From Massospora cicadina (taxonomy: Eukaryota; Entomophthoromycota; Entomophthoromycetes; Entomophthorales; Entomophthoraceae), in contig JAKSZP010000120.1 of the NCBI GenBank assembly GCA_022478985.1, forward strand, positions 124,001-188,000: a stretch of DNA of 64,000 nt, written 5' to 3'. The stretch's first letter is position 1, and each line of letters begins with the position of its first letter. Shown here in pieces: positions 36,251 through 47,426 of this stretch. The translations under genes were made by a program, and so were the position numbers. The notes under the pieces are model-generated. The model was not told the DNA's origin. It made no database searches and saw nothing but the letters and a program-made list of their open reading frames with translations.

Positions 36251-36429
36251 TTCCAGCGAAATTTTTCTGTTTTCTCACGCTGGCAAAAGTAAATACTTTG
36301 GTGTCCACTGAGGAATACTCCACCTCAAGCGTGGTAGCTGATCAACCCATGATGCCCTCGATAATAGAACACACAAAGAGCTTTCTGAAGTGGATAAGGC
36401 AAATCATTTACCACCCCACTCTGTGTTTG

Positions 36430-38000
36430 ACATTGACTTCCGCTTAATGGTGGATCTCATTAAGGTCAATTGTACACTTTACCCATATATTGCCGCCGAG
36501 GATTAGCCTTAATAATATTAATCAATGAGATGATGGCCAGGGGATGGTTAATAAAAAGGTCCTTGCCAGTGTCATTTGCCGCGGTATTCGCTCAAAAGCT
36601 TAATGGCACCCTGCAGCTTTGTGTGAATTATGGCCACTTAAATAACGTCACAGTGCAGATCTGTACCCCTCCTCCCACTGGAAGCTGTGATCTCCCAAGA
36701 ATTCACTAAATCAAAAGTCATTCCAAATATGGACCTAGTAGATGCTTTTCATGGAGTACAAGTGAATGATGGCCAAGAATGTTTTATAGCTATCCGCACA
36801 CACCATGGCATATACCATTTTAGGCTATGACATATGCTTAAAAATGCTTCTTCAATATTCTAAAGGGTCATCAACAAATGCTAGGCGACCTCCACTTTAC
36901 ATGTCAGTGGAATATATAAATGACATACTGTTTCATTCCCCTACAACATAGCAACACAAGAAGAATTTGGTTGCGGTGGCTGCCACCTTGCAACATGCAG
37001 GCTTGAATGCAAAACCACCAAAATTCAAATTTTACAAAGACAAAGTGCAGTTCCTTGGAAACTTGATACTCAATAATGGTCATGCCATTGCTCCCACAAA
37101 AATAGAAGCAATAAGGACGTGGGCAAAGTCCACCACCCAAGGGGAGGATACCCCAGTGGTAGAATAGGGACCTCTACCGCTGCCTCCCCAAGTTCGATCC
37201 TGGTAGTGAACTTTGGGTAGGGGACAATTATGACTGTGTTGGCGTTGCGCGCCAATGCCCCAAACTGAGATAGTGAATAGAAAAGGCGGTCCATGGAGTT
37301 CCTGGCCTATCATACGCCACGCAAAGAGGTTTTCAGGTTTCATCCTCCTTTCCCATTTTCTTCACTTCCCCTCATTGGTGCGGTATCATCCCCAGGTCAG
37401 CCCACCTCAAATAAGATTCAAAATTTAAAGTCCATCACCCAAAAGCATCTTCATAGTTTTCTGGGATCCATCACCTTCTTAGAAAAACTTCCCCGGAGAT
37501 CTAAGAACTGGCCGCCATCCTCACCCTAATGGGCAAAAATGTGCTGTTCCTCTTAATGGTGAATTCCAGTGGGCTTTCAAAGCCATCAAAGAGCTTTTTA
37601 CCTTGACACCAGTTCTGCACATTGAATAAGACAAACCATTTATTGTCACATATGATGCCTCTGGCACAGCCATGGGGGCAGTACAGCTACAGAAACATGA
37701 TGGCCGCAAACACTTGGTGTCATACTTCTCTAGAAAATTCATTGGCGCCGAAAAATTTTAGGCAATATACAATAAAGAGCTGGCAGGTGTAGCATGGGCG
37801 ATGTTGCACTGGCAATATTTTCTACGGGGAGTGAAGCACATGGTGACTGTACACATGGACCACAAGTCACTCATATTATTGCAAATTTCAGAAACTAGCA
37901 CACATACAAACCAGAACGCACTGTGATAACCTTAACTTTGATTTCAAATATGAGTTTGTCAAGGGGCAACACACATACTACAGGATATACTTAGCAGGGG
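36430..38000 (+). pseudogene. Gypsy-2 reverse transcriptase and RNase H, split by SINE-2
   Basis: RT blocks are PNMDLVDAFHGVQVNDGQECF, AIRTHHGIYHF, SGIYKXHTV (YxDD lost) and KIEAIRTWAKSTTQ. SINE-2 then interrupts (37141-37426), and reading resumes with KHLHSFLGSITFLEKL in frame once the SINE and one target copy are removed. RNase H reads PFIVTYDASGTAMGAVQLQ, HLVSYFSRKFIGAEKF and KELAGVAWAMLHWQYFLRG. Stops occur throughout. Confidence 0.85.
37125..37442 (+). mobile_element. SINE-2: tRNA-headed SINE inside Gypsy-2 RT
   Basis: The 286-bp insert at 37141-37426 is flanked by AAAGTCCACCACCCAA (37125-37140) and AAAGTCCATCACCCAA (37427-37442). The head has an A box ACCCCAGTGGTAGAAT (37150-37165) and a B box AGTTCGATCC (37191-37200) at tRNA-like spacing; CAGTGGTAGAAT resembles tRNA-Gly. 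The body includes TTCAGGTTTCAT and a pyrimidine-rich stretch, both shared with SINE-1. The 3' end, CATCCCCAGGTCAGCCCACC followed by TCAAATAAG, is a variant of the LINE-C tail. It is transcribed by Pol III if active and needs a LINE for movement. Confidence 0.88.
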
Positions 38001-38289
38001 CCTGTCTGCTGGATAAAATACCACGAAGGGGGTCGAGCTAATTACAGTGATTCTCCCTGAACAAGTACTTCCTGAGCTACCAGCGGAACCAGCAAATATC
38101 TCTGCCATCACAATTTCCACAACCTCACCCCAAGCCCATAGTCAAACCCGCAGACAACCCCACAGGCTCGTGCAATGGGTACCCCACAAAATAAGCCCAA
38201 CAACCAGCGCCAAAGTTTCCCTCCTGGACGCAGTACTGGATGCACAATCAGGAACCCCGAAGGACAAGCCCTAGGGGACAAAATGTTGT

Positions 38290-39037
38290 GGGGGAAAAGC
38301 CTTTTATTTGGTACTCAAAAGAGGATAAGGCGATATACTTCCGAGATTGCTTATGGGTACCTAAAATTCTATGATCAAAAGTCATAAAAGAACATCATGA
38401 TCTGCCAACAACGGGGCTTCCCAGATGCATAAAGACCATCGACCTGATGAAAAGAGCATATGACTGGAATGCACTTAAAAGGATGTGCCATCCTTGATGA
38501 TACGTTGACAAACCTGAATGTTATCCAAATCTGACAGGACAAAGTTAAGCGCGCTGTTACATCCTTTGCAACAAGCAGCTAGACTATGGACTTCAGTGTC
38601 AGTAGACTTTGTTGTTAGCATGCCCAACTCAGATAGGTTTAATGCAATTATGGTGGTAGTGACATGTTCGCTTAATATGGCCTGTTTATCCCATGTCTGA
38701 CTATAACCACTTCAGAAGACATGACCTGGTTGTTTGTAATCCACGTCTTCACTATGTTTGGGGTAGCAAGAGATAATAATGATAGAGGGCCTCAGTTTAC
38801 CTCAAGCTCTGGGTTTATGTGTGAAAACACTACGCATCAAATTATACCAATCATCAGCATATCACCTCCAGTACAATGGGCAAACAGAGCGGACCAACCA
38901 GTAATTTGAGCAGTAACTCCATTGTTATGCCATCAATGCTAAGGACGCATGGGCAGGTGACCTGGCCTTAGCACAGTTTTCATACAACAATTCATTGCAT
39001 GCATCTACAGGAATGTCGCCTCTGTAAGCCAACTTGG
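38290..39037 (+). pseudogene. Gypsy-2 integrase, first part
   Basis: VIKEHHDLPTTGLPRCIKTIDLMKRAYDW is the region after the zinc-binding site. The core starts ARLWTSVSVDFVVSMPNSDRF with the first catalytic Asp. YNNSLHASTGMSPL*ANLG ends at CTTGG (39033-39037), the target duplication of Gypsy-3. Joined to 49542 it continues GYNPIF, exactly the expected integrase sequence. Confidence 0.85.
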
Positions 39038-39616
39038 TGTCAAGATTCTAATATGTCTGGACAATAAGCCCTAAGTAGTTATGGCAGAATGGGTGAGATT
39101 GGCCGAACTGAGTAGTATAACAATATTGATGAGATCGCCTTGGCATAAGGTGATAGGGCATTACCAAGCTTTGGACAAATATTTAGTGGATCTCCTCCAA
39201 TAAGGCAATAAGGCGATTTTGACATACAACAAACAATTGATAGATTGCCTCAAACTAAGGTGATAGTGAAATTAAAGAATAGTAGACTATGACAGAGCAA
39301 ATGAAAATATGGCAGAAATTGAATAGTCTTAGCAAAAGGGTCTTATCAACTAAATTTGCTGATATATAAGCGAGATGAGAAGATTGAAAGTAAAGAATTG
39401 TTAGTAGAGAAGTGAGAACGGAGCATAGAGTATCTGCTGAAAAATAATAAGTTTAATAAAGAAATGTAATTTGGGGCTGTTACTTCATATTTTATTATAT
39501 TTATTAAGTGTTCTGAGGACTGGCGATCTCCATATCGTCCATCCAATTGCTCAGTTGGTTTGACCCTGCGCAAACTTTTCTGGCATATAGTAAGTATATT
39601 GCTCAAAATTATAACA
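39038..39616 (+). repeat. Gypsy-3 5' LTR (579 bp)
   Basis: TGTCAAGATTC...ATAACA. Matches 47020-47426 plus 49368-49536 (576 bp). Shared blocks include AAGCCCTAAGTA, GATATATAAGCGAGATGAG (TATA-like, about 39360) and CTGAAAAATAATAAG. Confidence 0.92.
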
Positions 39617-39634
39617 GTGGTACTCACTAAGGGG
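39617..39634 (+). promoter_or_regulatory. Gypsy-3 primer-binding-site candidate
   Basis: GTGGTACTCACTAAGGGG follows the LTR end. TGGTACTCACT would pair with a tRNA 3' end ending AGTGAGTACCA. The tRNA is not identified. Confidence 0.4.
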
Positions 39635-39679
39635 GCCCATTGAACAACTACAAATAAATCAAATTCTCCAATCCGTGAC

Positions 39680-41470
39680 CATGGTATATCAGGCCTTTAC
39701 CAAAGGAGAATCATCCTGATCTGATGCGCTTGCAGAACCCAAAAAAATCAAACTTGTTGTGGACGCAGTGCTCAAAAACAAGTGGAGCTCCTTCAGGAGC
39801 ATGAGGACGTGAAGAATCAACTCAAAAGTGAGGTTAGTCAGCTGTGGATACTTGGACAACAGAACGGGAAACTTGCCAATCGCCTAGATGATGCTACTGA
39901 GCGACTACATTGCACAGAGTGGAAGTTGTCATCTACCTTTTACCTGTATTGTCCCCATTGGGAAGCGGAAGAACAAGGGATCACTTGGAAAGGTTCACTT
40001 TTTGATGACTACAAGACTAGCTAGCCAGTTGAGGAACTTTTATTGAACATTCAGGCAACATAAACTTCTTGACTCATGATGGCAGCTCTGGGGATTATGT
40101 TCTGACCCACCAAAGTCCCCATGTGATGGCCTTCCTGCCCACTGAAGAGCCCTACGCTACCCCTAGAGCCGCTGTCCCTTCTGAATCAGCTCCTCACCAA
40201 GATTACAGCTATGGCCCTCGATCAAATCTTCAATACACTCTAAGGCTTGCAGTTGTAAGAAGGAGGAGGATGTTTTCATTGACAAGTTACCTCCAATCAA
40301 AAGCAATGGAAACATCCACAGGTTTTTCAAACAATTTTGATTCATTATGGAAGGAGCCTCTGATTGGCACAAGGCTAAGTTGCTGATATCCGCCCTGGAT
40401 GTTGGGAGTGATGACCAAGTTACCCGCTATTTTCCATGCACTTCTGTTATATACCAAGAAGTGAAGAATACTGTGCTGTGGTGGTTTGGAGGTACCACAA
40501 AGATGTTGTAGCGGAAGGCTGAGCTCTTGACCATTGTGTTCCAACATATTGAGACCCTCAATGTTTTTGCTGACCGATTTATGGCAGAATCCCATGTGTA
40601 AATAGGTGCAGGCGTTCTAGCTGAAGCTGATTTGTGCATTGCAATGACCTTAGCAATAAAGTCACACCGTGAGCTTTACAACGTCATGACTCTGATATTT
40701 GAGGACGACGTGCCCCTGCTCAAAATTATTCAGTTTTTTCACCATCTATCTGCTACCTTTCCATCACCTAATACCTAGTGGAAACATGCCACCGCCATTG
40801 CCGCATCATCTTATTAGGTGGAATTCTTTCACCCTGTTCAGCTTCCACCTAGTAACCCCCAGCCTTATTTTAACTAAGTTCTTCATCCACGGCCAAGTTA
40901 CCCCCAGCAGTCTAACTTCAGCCCTGGACCTTCTCTGATAATCATCAACAGCCCAGCTACCAACCTTGGTCTAATTAAGCCAACTGTCAGCAGTTAACTT
41001 ATCAACCTGGCCTTGGTTATGTTAGTCACCCACAAATTAAATTACCAGCCTGGGCCATCTTACAAGAACCAAGGATGCGGACCCTACGGGTGAATTGTTT
41101 TAGATGCATATACCATGGTCACCTTGACCAAAATTGCACCACCTATTAAGTCCACTATGTTCAGCAGGATCTATACTGCCAGGGAAAAGATGGAGCTGAG
41201 TAGAGATGGGACTCTCTACCTCCAATATCCCAACCTCAAACGTCCCACCTGAAACTATGGTAGTTTATTTGGCAGAAGTCCCTCAGTATGATGATGGGTT
41301 TTTATACCAGAAGCTGGTCAGAGGGGTAAACGTACTGACATGAGCGCAATCCAAGGCCACAGAGGAAGAAGGGCCTCAGGAGCAACTAAAGCCATATGCC
41401 TGTCAAATGTTTGACCAAGCTTCTTCAGATGAGCTGGACACAGCCTCAGATGCATCTTTCCTGAAAAGGT
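39680..41470 (+). pseudogene. Gypsy-3 gag with CCHC zinc knuckle (degenerate)
   Basis: Gag-like blocks FIMEGASDWHKAKLLISAL and VFADRFMAESHV lie before a Pro/Gln-rich linker. The nucleocapsid knuckle reads NCFRCIYHGHLDQNC (about 41091-41135), a complete C-x2-C-x4-H-x4-C. Acidic DELDTASDASF follows before the protease. Scattered stops and frame changes make it a pseudogene. Confidence 0.8.
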
Positions 41471-41619
41471 GAAAACATTGCTCTCCTGATAGAAACTTTC
41501 TCCAATGAAACCCCAAAGCTGGTGAAGGGATTATGATCTTCCTTGGTAAAATAAGAGCTTTTAACAGTCCACGTATTAAACAGTCAAAATTTTCGTTTTT
41601 TGAATGTACATACTGTGAC

Positions 41620-42050
41620 ATTTTTGTAGCAAAAAATTGAGTTGGGCTATAAATTGATACAGGCGCCCCAGTCAACATAGTTTCAATCAAGTTAATGGAA
41701 AAGTTGACATTAAACCATAATGTAGAACACCAAATGGTGTATGGGACTGCTGGATTGGAAAGCACAGTCTCTGAGGGAGCGTACATTGTGCTACCTTTGT
41801 GGATAGATTAATTTAAATTGTAGCCCATGTGATAGTGCTACCAAACAATAATTATAATTTGTTGATTGACACTGCTTTCATGCAACACTTTGGGACTGTC
41901 GTTGATATGACAGAGGATATTTTTGAAATTTTGGGGCAGCGGATCCCAATTTACTTTACCTTCAGCGGAGTACCAAAGGATCCAGTGCACATGAGACATA
42001 TCAACCTTGCATAAAGTAATAGGGTGATTCTGGTTTGCTACTATCTACTA
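41620..42050 (+). pseudogene. Gypsy-3 retropepsin domain
   Basis: IDTGAPVNIVSIKLMEKL near 41655 keeps an intact DTGA active-site loop. About 60 codons further on, LLIDTAFMQHFGTVVDM continues the fold. A stop lies between the parts. Confidence 0.7.
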
Positions 42051-42766
42051 AAGAGCAAGACCTGGACCTTCCCCCACAGATATATGAATATTAAGGACTT
42101 TAATAAGAGCTTCTGGACTATCTCCATCCCCTCTGGACACCAAGAATTAGTAAATACTGAGTTAGAGGCGGAAGTGCCAGTAGAAATTTATGAGGAGGTC
42201 ATTGGGCCTTATCAGCAATCGTGGCTTGAGCCTCATTTTGGAATCAGTCATTATACTTTGGGACATGGGGAGATCAATTTTTTTGATAGCAAATTACACA
42301 AAAAACCAATCCAAATCCACGGCATCAAATAGTGCGTATTTACAGTTGACCCCAGTTGAGGAGGTCCTTTAGATTCACTAGTTTGGATCACTTGATGAAT
42401 TAAGTCTAACTGTAGTGCTGCAGCCCGGCATACTGGCGGTGGTACCATGAGAGAATTTAATGGATTTATTGGAAGACCATAAAGATAAGGCGATAGCTTT
42501 ATTTCAAACTATATAAGGAGTTCTTTGCTGTCAACGATCATGACTTAGGGTGCGCCTGGGGGTGGTCCATCAATTGGACACTGGCGATCATTCCCCATCA
42601 GGTCTCAGCTGATATGCTGATTGAGTGCAGCTGAAGAAGTAGTGACTGAGAAGAATAAAAAGATTCTAGAGCAGGGGATGCTCAAACCATCAAAGAGTCC
42701 ATGGCCTTGCCCATTCATATTGTAAAAAAGTAGGATTGTACCAACTAGGTAGTAATGGACTACTGA

Positions 42767-44719
42767 AAGCTTAACAGCTACCTCTTTCCGCTTGGCATAA
42801 CTTTCTGAGCAAAATTACTTGAATTAATAAAACAAATCAAATCAGCCCATAGTACTTTCGCTCCAATGTCCTTGGATTCTCCGCTGGCTGCTCCAGCATG
42901 GGGCAGCGGCAAAACTCCCCCACCATTTTCTGTCTGGCAGGAAAACGCGCTAGGACTGGTTCACCCAGTCATTCCAAACCTATGGGATGATTTGTTACGC
43001 CCAAGGACCTAGACGCCCACCTTGCTCATACCCAAGTGGTACCTCACTGCCCCCTAGTGCTCCCCAGAGAAACATGCACTATAACCTAAGGGTCGAATAT
43101 GGGAAACTATTCCCATACCATGACCAAGTCATTATCAAAATGGCACAGGTGGTGATGACACCCACCAGTTTTATTAATTTCCGCCCCTACATGGGGTATT
43201 TCAACCTCAGCTTCACCTGCAAAGCTGACGCTGCCATTGCAGCAACTGTGCCCCTGGTATTCCAGGGCACCCCTCTCCACAACTTGGACTCAGCTCCCAG
43301 CGAACACCACTTTGTTGGTTCAGTTTGCTGGCTTGCCCACCCACCTCCCCCTGAAGTGCTCCACCAGGAGCTGATGGACAGTTTGGCAGCCTATGGCTCC
43401 AACCCCATCTTGAATTTGTGGTCCCAAATGGGGCCACGCGACTCACTGGGCCTCAGGCATATGCCACAATCATCCCTGAATTTAATAACATTGCGGTGTC
43501 AATTCTGCCATGTACCATTATTCTCTCAGCGCCCAACCATACATTTTAGGCCCACATTGAGGGTGGATGGACGATCTGTCCATCATGTTCTGAGTTAGAC
43601 CACTCAAATGCAAGTGCCCCTCCTCAACCACTTCCGGCGGATCAGTCAACTCATCCACTGACCTCCAATCCGCTGCCCACACTGTACAATTTCTGGTATA
43701 AGGCACAATCCTACCTCCCCCACCCCCAAAGCCTGTTGCTGCAGCTGCACCTGCAGCAACCAATCAGCCTCCTCCTCACCCCAATGCCATAAAAAATTCC
43801 TCCAGTCAAGCATCCGATTGGATCCCAGTTTGATCCCATGCTTCCTCAAATGAATTGACTAAAACTCAACTGTACGCTGATTCCCCAATCAAGTTCAACC
43901 CAAACCAATGGGAATTATTGGCTGAAATTGACGAATCAAGTAAGTTTATTGAAGAACCATCTATGCAAATTGAGCGGTTTGTTAATGCAGAATGGGATGC
44001 CAGATACCCCCTTGACTTTATACCCCACAGCTAAACGCCTAATCGTTTCGCAGTGATCACCAGCTTGCAGTCAAAGCAGCTTCAACACCAGATTGTCGTT
44101 TCCTGCATAAAGCTATCACTAAATCAGTAGCAATGCTCACAGGAGTAATTCCACCTCCTGTTATCCCCGCAACCTTAACTCCAAAAAGTAAAATCATGGT
44201 GAACCAGCTATACAAAAACGCAAACAATGCTATCCAGAACGTGGCAACTATAGCACGGAATCCAAAAGCAAAAATAACCCAAAGCAACATTGCCACATTT
44301 GTTAAACTCCCAGACGCCCGCATCAAAGCTGAAAAAGCTTTAACTGAATATCTCAGTGCCATTTATCTAGCTGGCAATTACCATGAAATTCCAATTATCA
44401 GTGATATCAAACCCCATACCGCAGATGCCCCAAAGCCATTACTATTGGCTGTGACACACACTCTAATATGGGAGGAAGAAGCTTCTGACAAAGAGGCTGC
44501 TGAAGACGAGCCCCCTGACCCCCCTTCCTCCATGGAGGGATAAGTGGCTTCCGCTTCCCATCTGGTTGGTCAGTTTTCAAAGCATTTTACTCAATCCGCT
44601 CATTAGAGCGTTTTGTTTGAACCTAGTAGTTATATTAGTTTTTTAGTCTAGTTTTAGCTTCTATAAAATGTCAATCCCCTGGTCGGCTTGCATCAAATAA
44701 ATATAAGCTTAACAGCTAC
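42767..44719 (+). mobile_element. ORF1-only LINE-like element O1 (1923 bp) with 15-bp target duplication
   Basis: The insert at 42782-44704 is flanked by AAGCTTAACAGCTAC (42767-42781 and 44705-44719). It has one gene-length reading region and no endonuclease or RT. The 5' end starts TCTTTCCGCTTGGCATAACT, similar to O2. The 3' end carries ATCCCCTGGTCGGCTTGCAT followed by CAAATAAATAT, the tail shared with LINE-C and SINE-1. Size and termini agree with O2 and O3, so this is a complete element and not a random LINE fragment. Confidence 0.88.
42866..44543 (+). pseudogene. O1 ORF: LINE-ORF1-like protein with CCHC-type knuckle and conserved C-terminal domain
   Basis: Starts MSLDSPLAAPAWGSGK, like O2 (MSADPPPAALAWGSG). 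Blocks in order are MHYNLRVEYGKLFPYHDQ, FINFRPYMGYFNLSF (DLGF-type), EVLHQELMDSLAAYGSNPI, IEGGWTICPSCSELDHSNAS (knuckle, last Cys now Ala), a Pro/Gln-rich linker, then VIPPPVIP, IQNVATIARNPKAKITQSNI, VKLPDARIKAEKALTEYL and SDIKPHTADAPKPLL, ending in an acidic tail. The order DLGF, YG and knuckle equals LINE-A ORF1. The C-terminal domain after the knuckle is not in the LINE ORF1s here and its function is unknown. The frame changes several times, so it is dead. Confidence 0.8.
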
Positions 44720-45360
44720 ACCAAGAAGAACTCATATCCCTTGCCACGGATTGATAATGCTTTGAATTGGTTTTGGGGAGCTTGTTACTTCTTGGCAATA
44801 ATTCTAATATTGAGTTACTGGAAGATTGAATTGCCTGCGGCGGATCAGGAGAAATGCGCCATTATTAAATCCAAGGGTATTTTGAAACTGACCTGTATGC
44901 CACAAGGGCTGTGTAATGCCCCAGGTACGTTCCAACGGGCCATGGACACCACTCTTGAAGACCTGAAGCTGTCGAGCATCCTCATGTACCTTAATGATAT
45001 CAATGCCTTTTTGCGTATGTTCTCCCAGAATGTTACCCATCTGGAGGAGGTCTTACGCCTGCTTGCTGAGGCCAACATTAAGATCAAGCACCATAAATGG
45101 CACTTCTATAAAGATCAGCTGGAATACCTAGGGTTTGTAGTAGATGCAACAGGGCTTAAACCTCAACTAGTCAAAGTGGAAAGTATTTGGAAAATGACTT
45201 CGCCAGTAAGCGGGGCATACAAGTATTTTTGGGGATGGTGGGCTACTACTGACTCTTCATCCTTAACTTTAGTTGTATTGCAGGACGTTATTCAAGCTGC
45301 TAAAGAAAGCTGTGTTCAAATGGACCAAACGCTAACAGTGCTCCTCTGACACTCTTTAAA

Positions 45361-45790
45361 TGGCGTTGGTCAGTGTGCCGTTGCTACAATATCCAGATTT
45401 TAATAAAGAATTCATTGTCCAGACAGATGTGTCCCTTCCCATCATTAGGGCTATTCTATCCCAAAAAGAAGATGAAGGGGAGGAGCACCCTGTGGCATAT
45501 TGCAGTTGGAGCTTGAACTGTCACAAACGCAACTACACGTGATGGAGTGGGAGTGCTTAGCGGTGATCTACGCCTATAAGCAATTAAGGATATAAGTGTA
45601 TGGGGAAAAGTTTAATGTCATAAAGGATCATGCATTGTTACACTGGTTGAAAAATTTTCCAAGAACCTAAGGGGCGTCTAGCCTAATGCGCTCTTAAGCT
45701 GCAGGCTTATGACTTTAAAATCTTCATCAACCTGGGGAAAAACACCAAAACGCAGATTACTTATCAAGATTGGCTTCTTATCGCCATTAC
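45361..45790 (+). pseudogene. Gypsy-3 RNase H (degenerate)
   Basis: PLLQYPDFNKEFIVQTDVS, IIRAILSQKEDEGEEHPVAY and, in other frames, the ECLAVIYA, GRL and LKLQAYDFKIF blocks follow RT directly. These are the usual RNase H/tether blocks of Gypsy pol. Stops break it. Confidence 0.8.
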
Positions 45791-45979
45791 AGTGCATCTC
45801 AGTGATGTAATGTATGATAAAATGCTCATCAGGATTTACGATGACAAATGCCCCAAGTCATCAAGATATTAGACAAAATAAGAGCTAATACGTTCCCAAA
45901 GAGTGGTGAAGTGTACAAGCGGATAGGGGACACTACTGTGAATATCCCAAGACCTTCCGCCTGACCAAATATTATTATG

Positions 45980-47010
45980 AGTGCACACTGAGCAGCTAAC
46001 ATGGTGGAGTACGCAAGACCCTGGAATTGCTGCAACCTCAGTGCTACTGGGAAAGCATGCACTTTGATGTGCTCAAAACTATTTCCTGCTGCCACCAGTG
46101 CCAAGTGGAGAAGCCATTCCGCCAAAAGTCTTTGTACCAGTTAGTGAAACATCACTTTGCTTGGAATACAGTTTCTATTGATGTCGTGGGGCCCCTGACA
46201 ACTGGAGCAAATTGGTCCAAGTATATTCTGGTGGCGATTGACCACTTGACCGAGTGGGTTGAGGCATGGGCAATATATGGTCTAGGGGCGGTCATATTGG
46301 CTAAATTTTGATGGAATGTCTATTCAGTGACATAGGTCCTCAGTTCATCCTTAATGACAACGGGACCAACTTCACCTCTCACAATTTACCCAAGCTTAAC
46401 AAACTGATGGCCATCCGCGGGGTTATAATGACAACATATTACCCAGAATGCAACAGTATAGTCAAACGGGTCAAAGGGACACTGGTTAATATACTCCAGA
46501 AGCTGGTAACGGATATACCCTCTAGTAGAGTAACCTCCTTTCCACCTTCATCTCCACCTACATCAGCTATCACTTGGTAACAGGTAAGTTCCTTTCCAGT
46601 TACTATATGAACGGCACCCATATCAAACTGCACTGCTCTATGTCTGCGTGGAAGATACTGATGGAATAGATCCTCAACGCTACTTGACCAACCTAATGAA
46701 TACATTGATCAAGCTTTAAACTGAAGCAAACTCATTCAACTTAGTCAAGAGATAAAGAATCAGCTGCAATCAGGTATGGCGTAGTGGGCTAGATCAGTTC
46801 AAATTAAGGCCATAGTTCTGTTTCTTAACCACCATGGGTTTTTTCAGAAGCACAAATTGGCCAGCATCTGGATTGGTCCGTTTGAAATAATCAAGAAAAC
46901 AGGGGTTGATGCTTATACTATCGAGGACCCTATGAGCGGTCAAATTGTTAATTGAGTACATAAAAAGTTCCTTTGGGCGTATAAACAATAAAAGACATAT
47001 TGTCCAGTCA
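45980..47010 (+). pseudogene. Gypsy-3 integrase (degenerate)
   Basis: CHQCQVEKPFRQK is the CC pair of the zinc-binding region. The core reads WNTVSIDVVGPLTTGANWSK, YILVAIDHLTEWVEAWAI and, after a frame change, the second catalytic Asp block within LNDNGTNFTS. Further stops follow up to the purine tract. Confidence 0.85.
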
Positions 47011-47019
47011 AGGGGGTAA
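47008..47019 (+). promoter_or_regulatory. Gypsy-3 polypurine tract
   Basis: The purine-rich TCAAGGGGGTAA lies immediately before the 3' LTR start at TGTCAAG (47020). Confidence 0.6.
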
Positions 47020-47426
47020 TGTCAAGATTCTAATATGACTGGATGATAAGCCCTAAGTAATGGCAGAATAGGTAGTATTGTTCAAACAGGTGGTATAATA
47101 ATATTGATGATATCGCCTTAACATAAGGCAATAGGGCGATACTGAGTTTTAGATGAATATTTAGTGGATATTTCCAAATCAGGCGATAATGTGATATTAT
47201 CATATGACAAATAATTAGTAGATCGCCTTGAACTAAGGTGATAGTGAATTTATAGAATATTAGTCTCTGCAAGAACCAATGGGAATATGAAAGAATTAAA
47301 TAATCTAAGTAAATTTCTTGGTATCAATAAAAGTTGTTGATATATAAGCGAGATGAGAAGATTGAAAAAAGAGGATTGTTAGTAGAGAAGTAAGATTGGA
47401 GCAGAAAGTATCTGCTGAAAAATAAT
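47020..47426 (+). repeat. Gypsy-3 3' LTR, first part
   Basis: Matches the first 400 bp of the 5' LTR and stops at TCTGCTGAAAAATAAT, the target copy of O2. Confidence 0.9.

Larger units (their letters stand above)
42560..45360 (+). pseudogene. Gypsy-3 reverse transcriptase, split by O1
   Basis: The first part (42590-42781) includes IKESMALPIHIVKK and VVMDY*KLNSY. The second part starts at 44720 with PLPRIDNAL and has a 202-codon open stretch (44741-45349) with KSKGILKLTCMPQGLCNAPGTFQRAMD, the catalytic block YLND (for YLDD), HLEEVLRLLAEANIKIKHHK and LEYLGFVVD. Removing O1 and one AAGCTTAACAGCTAC copy rejoins KLNSYT to the downstream frame. Confidence 0.88.

Noticed and set aside
37141..37210. 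Possible tRNA-Gly-like gene
   Set aside because: It has A and B boxes but no paired acceptor stem ends, and it is the head of a 286-bp insert with a target duplication and a LINE-type tail, so it is a SINE promoter.
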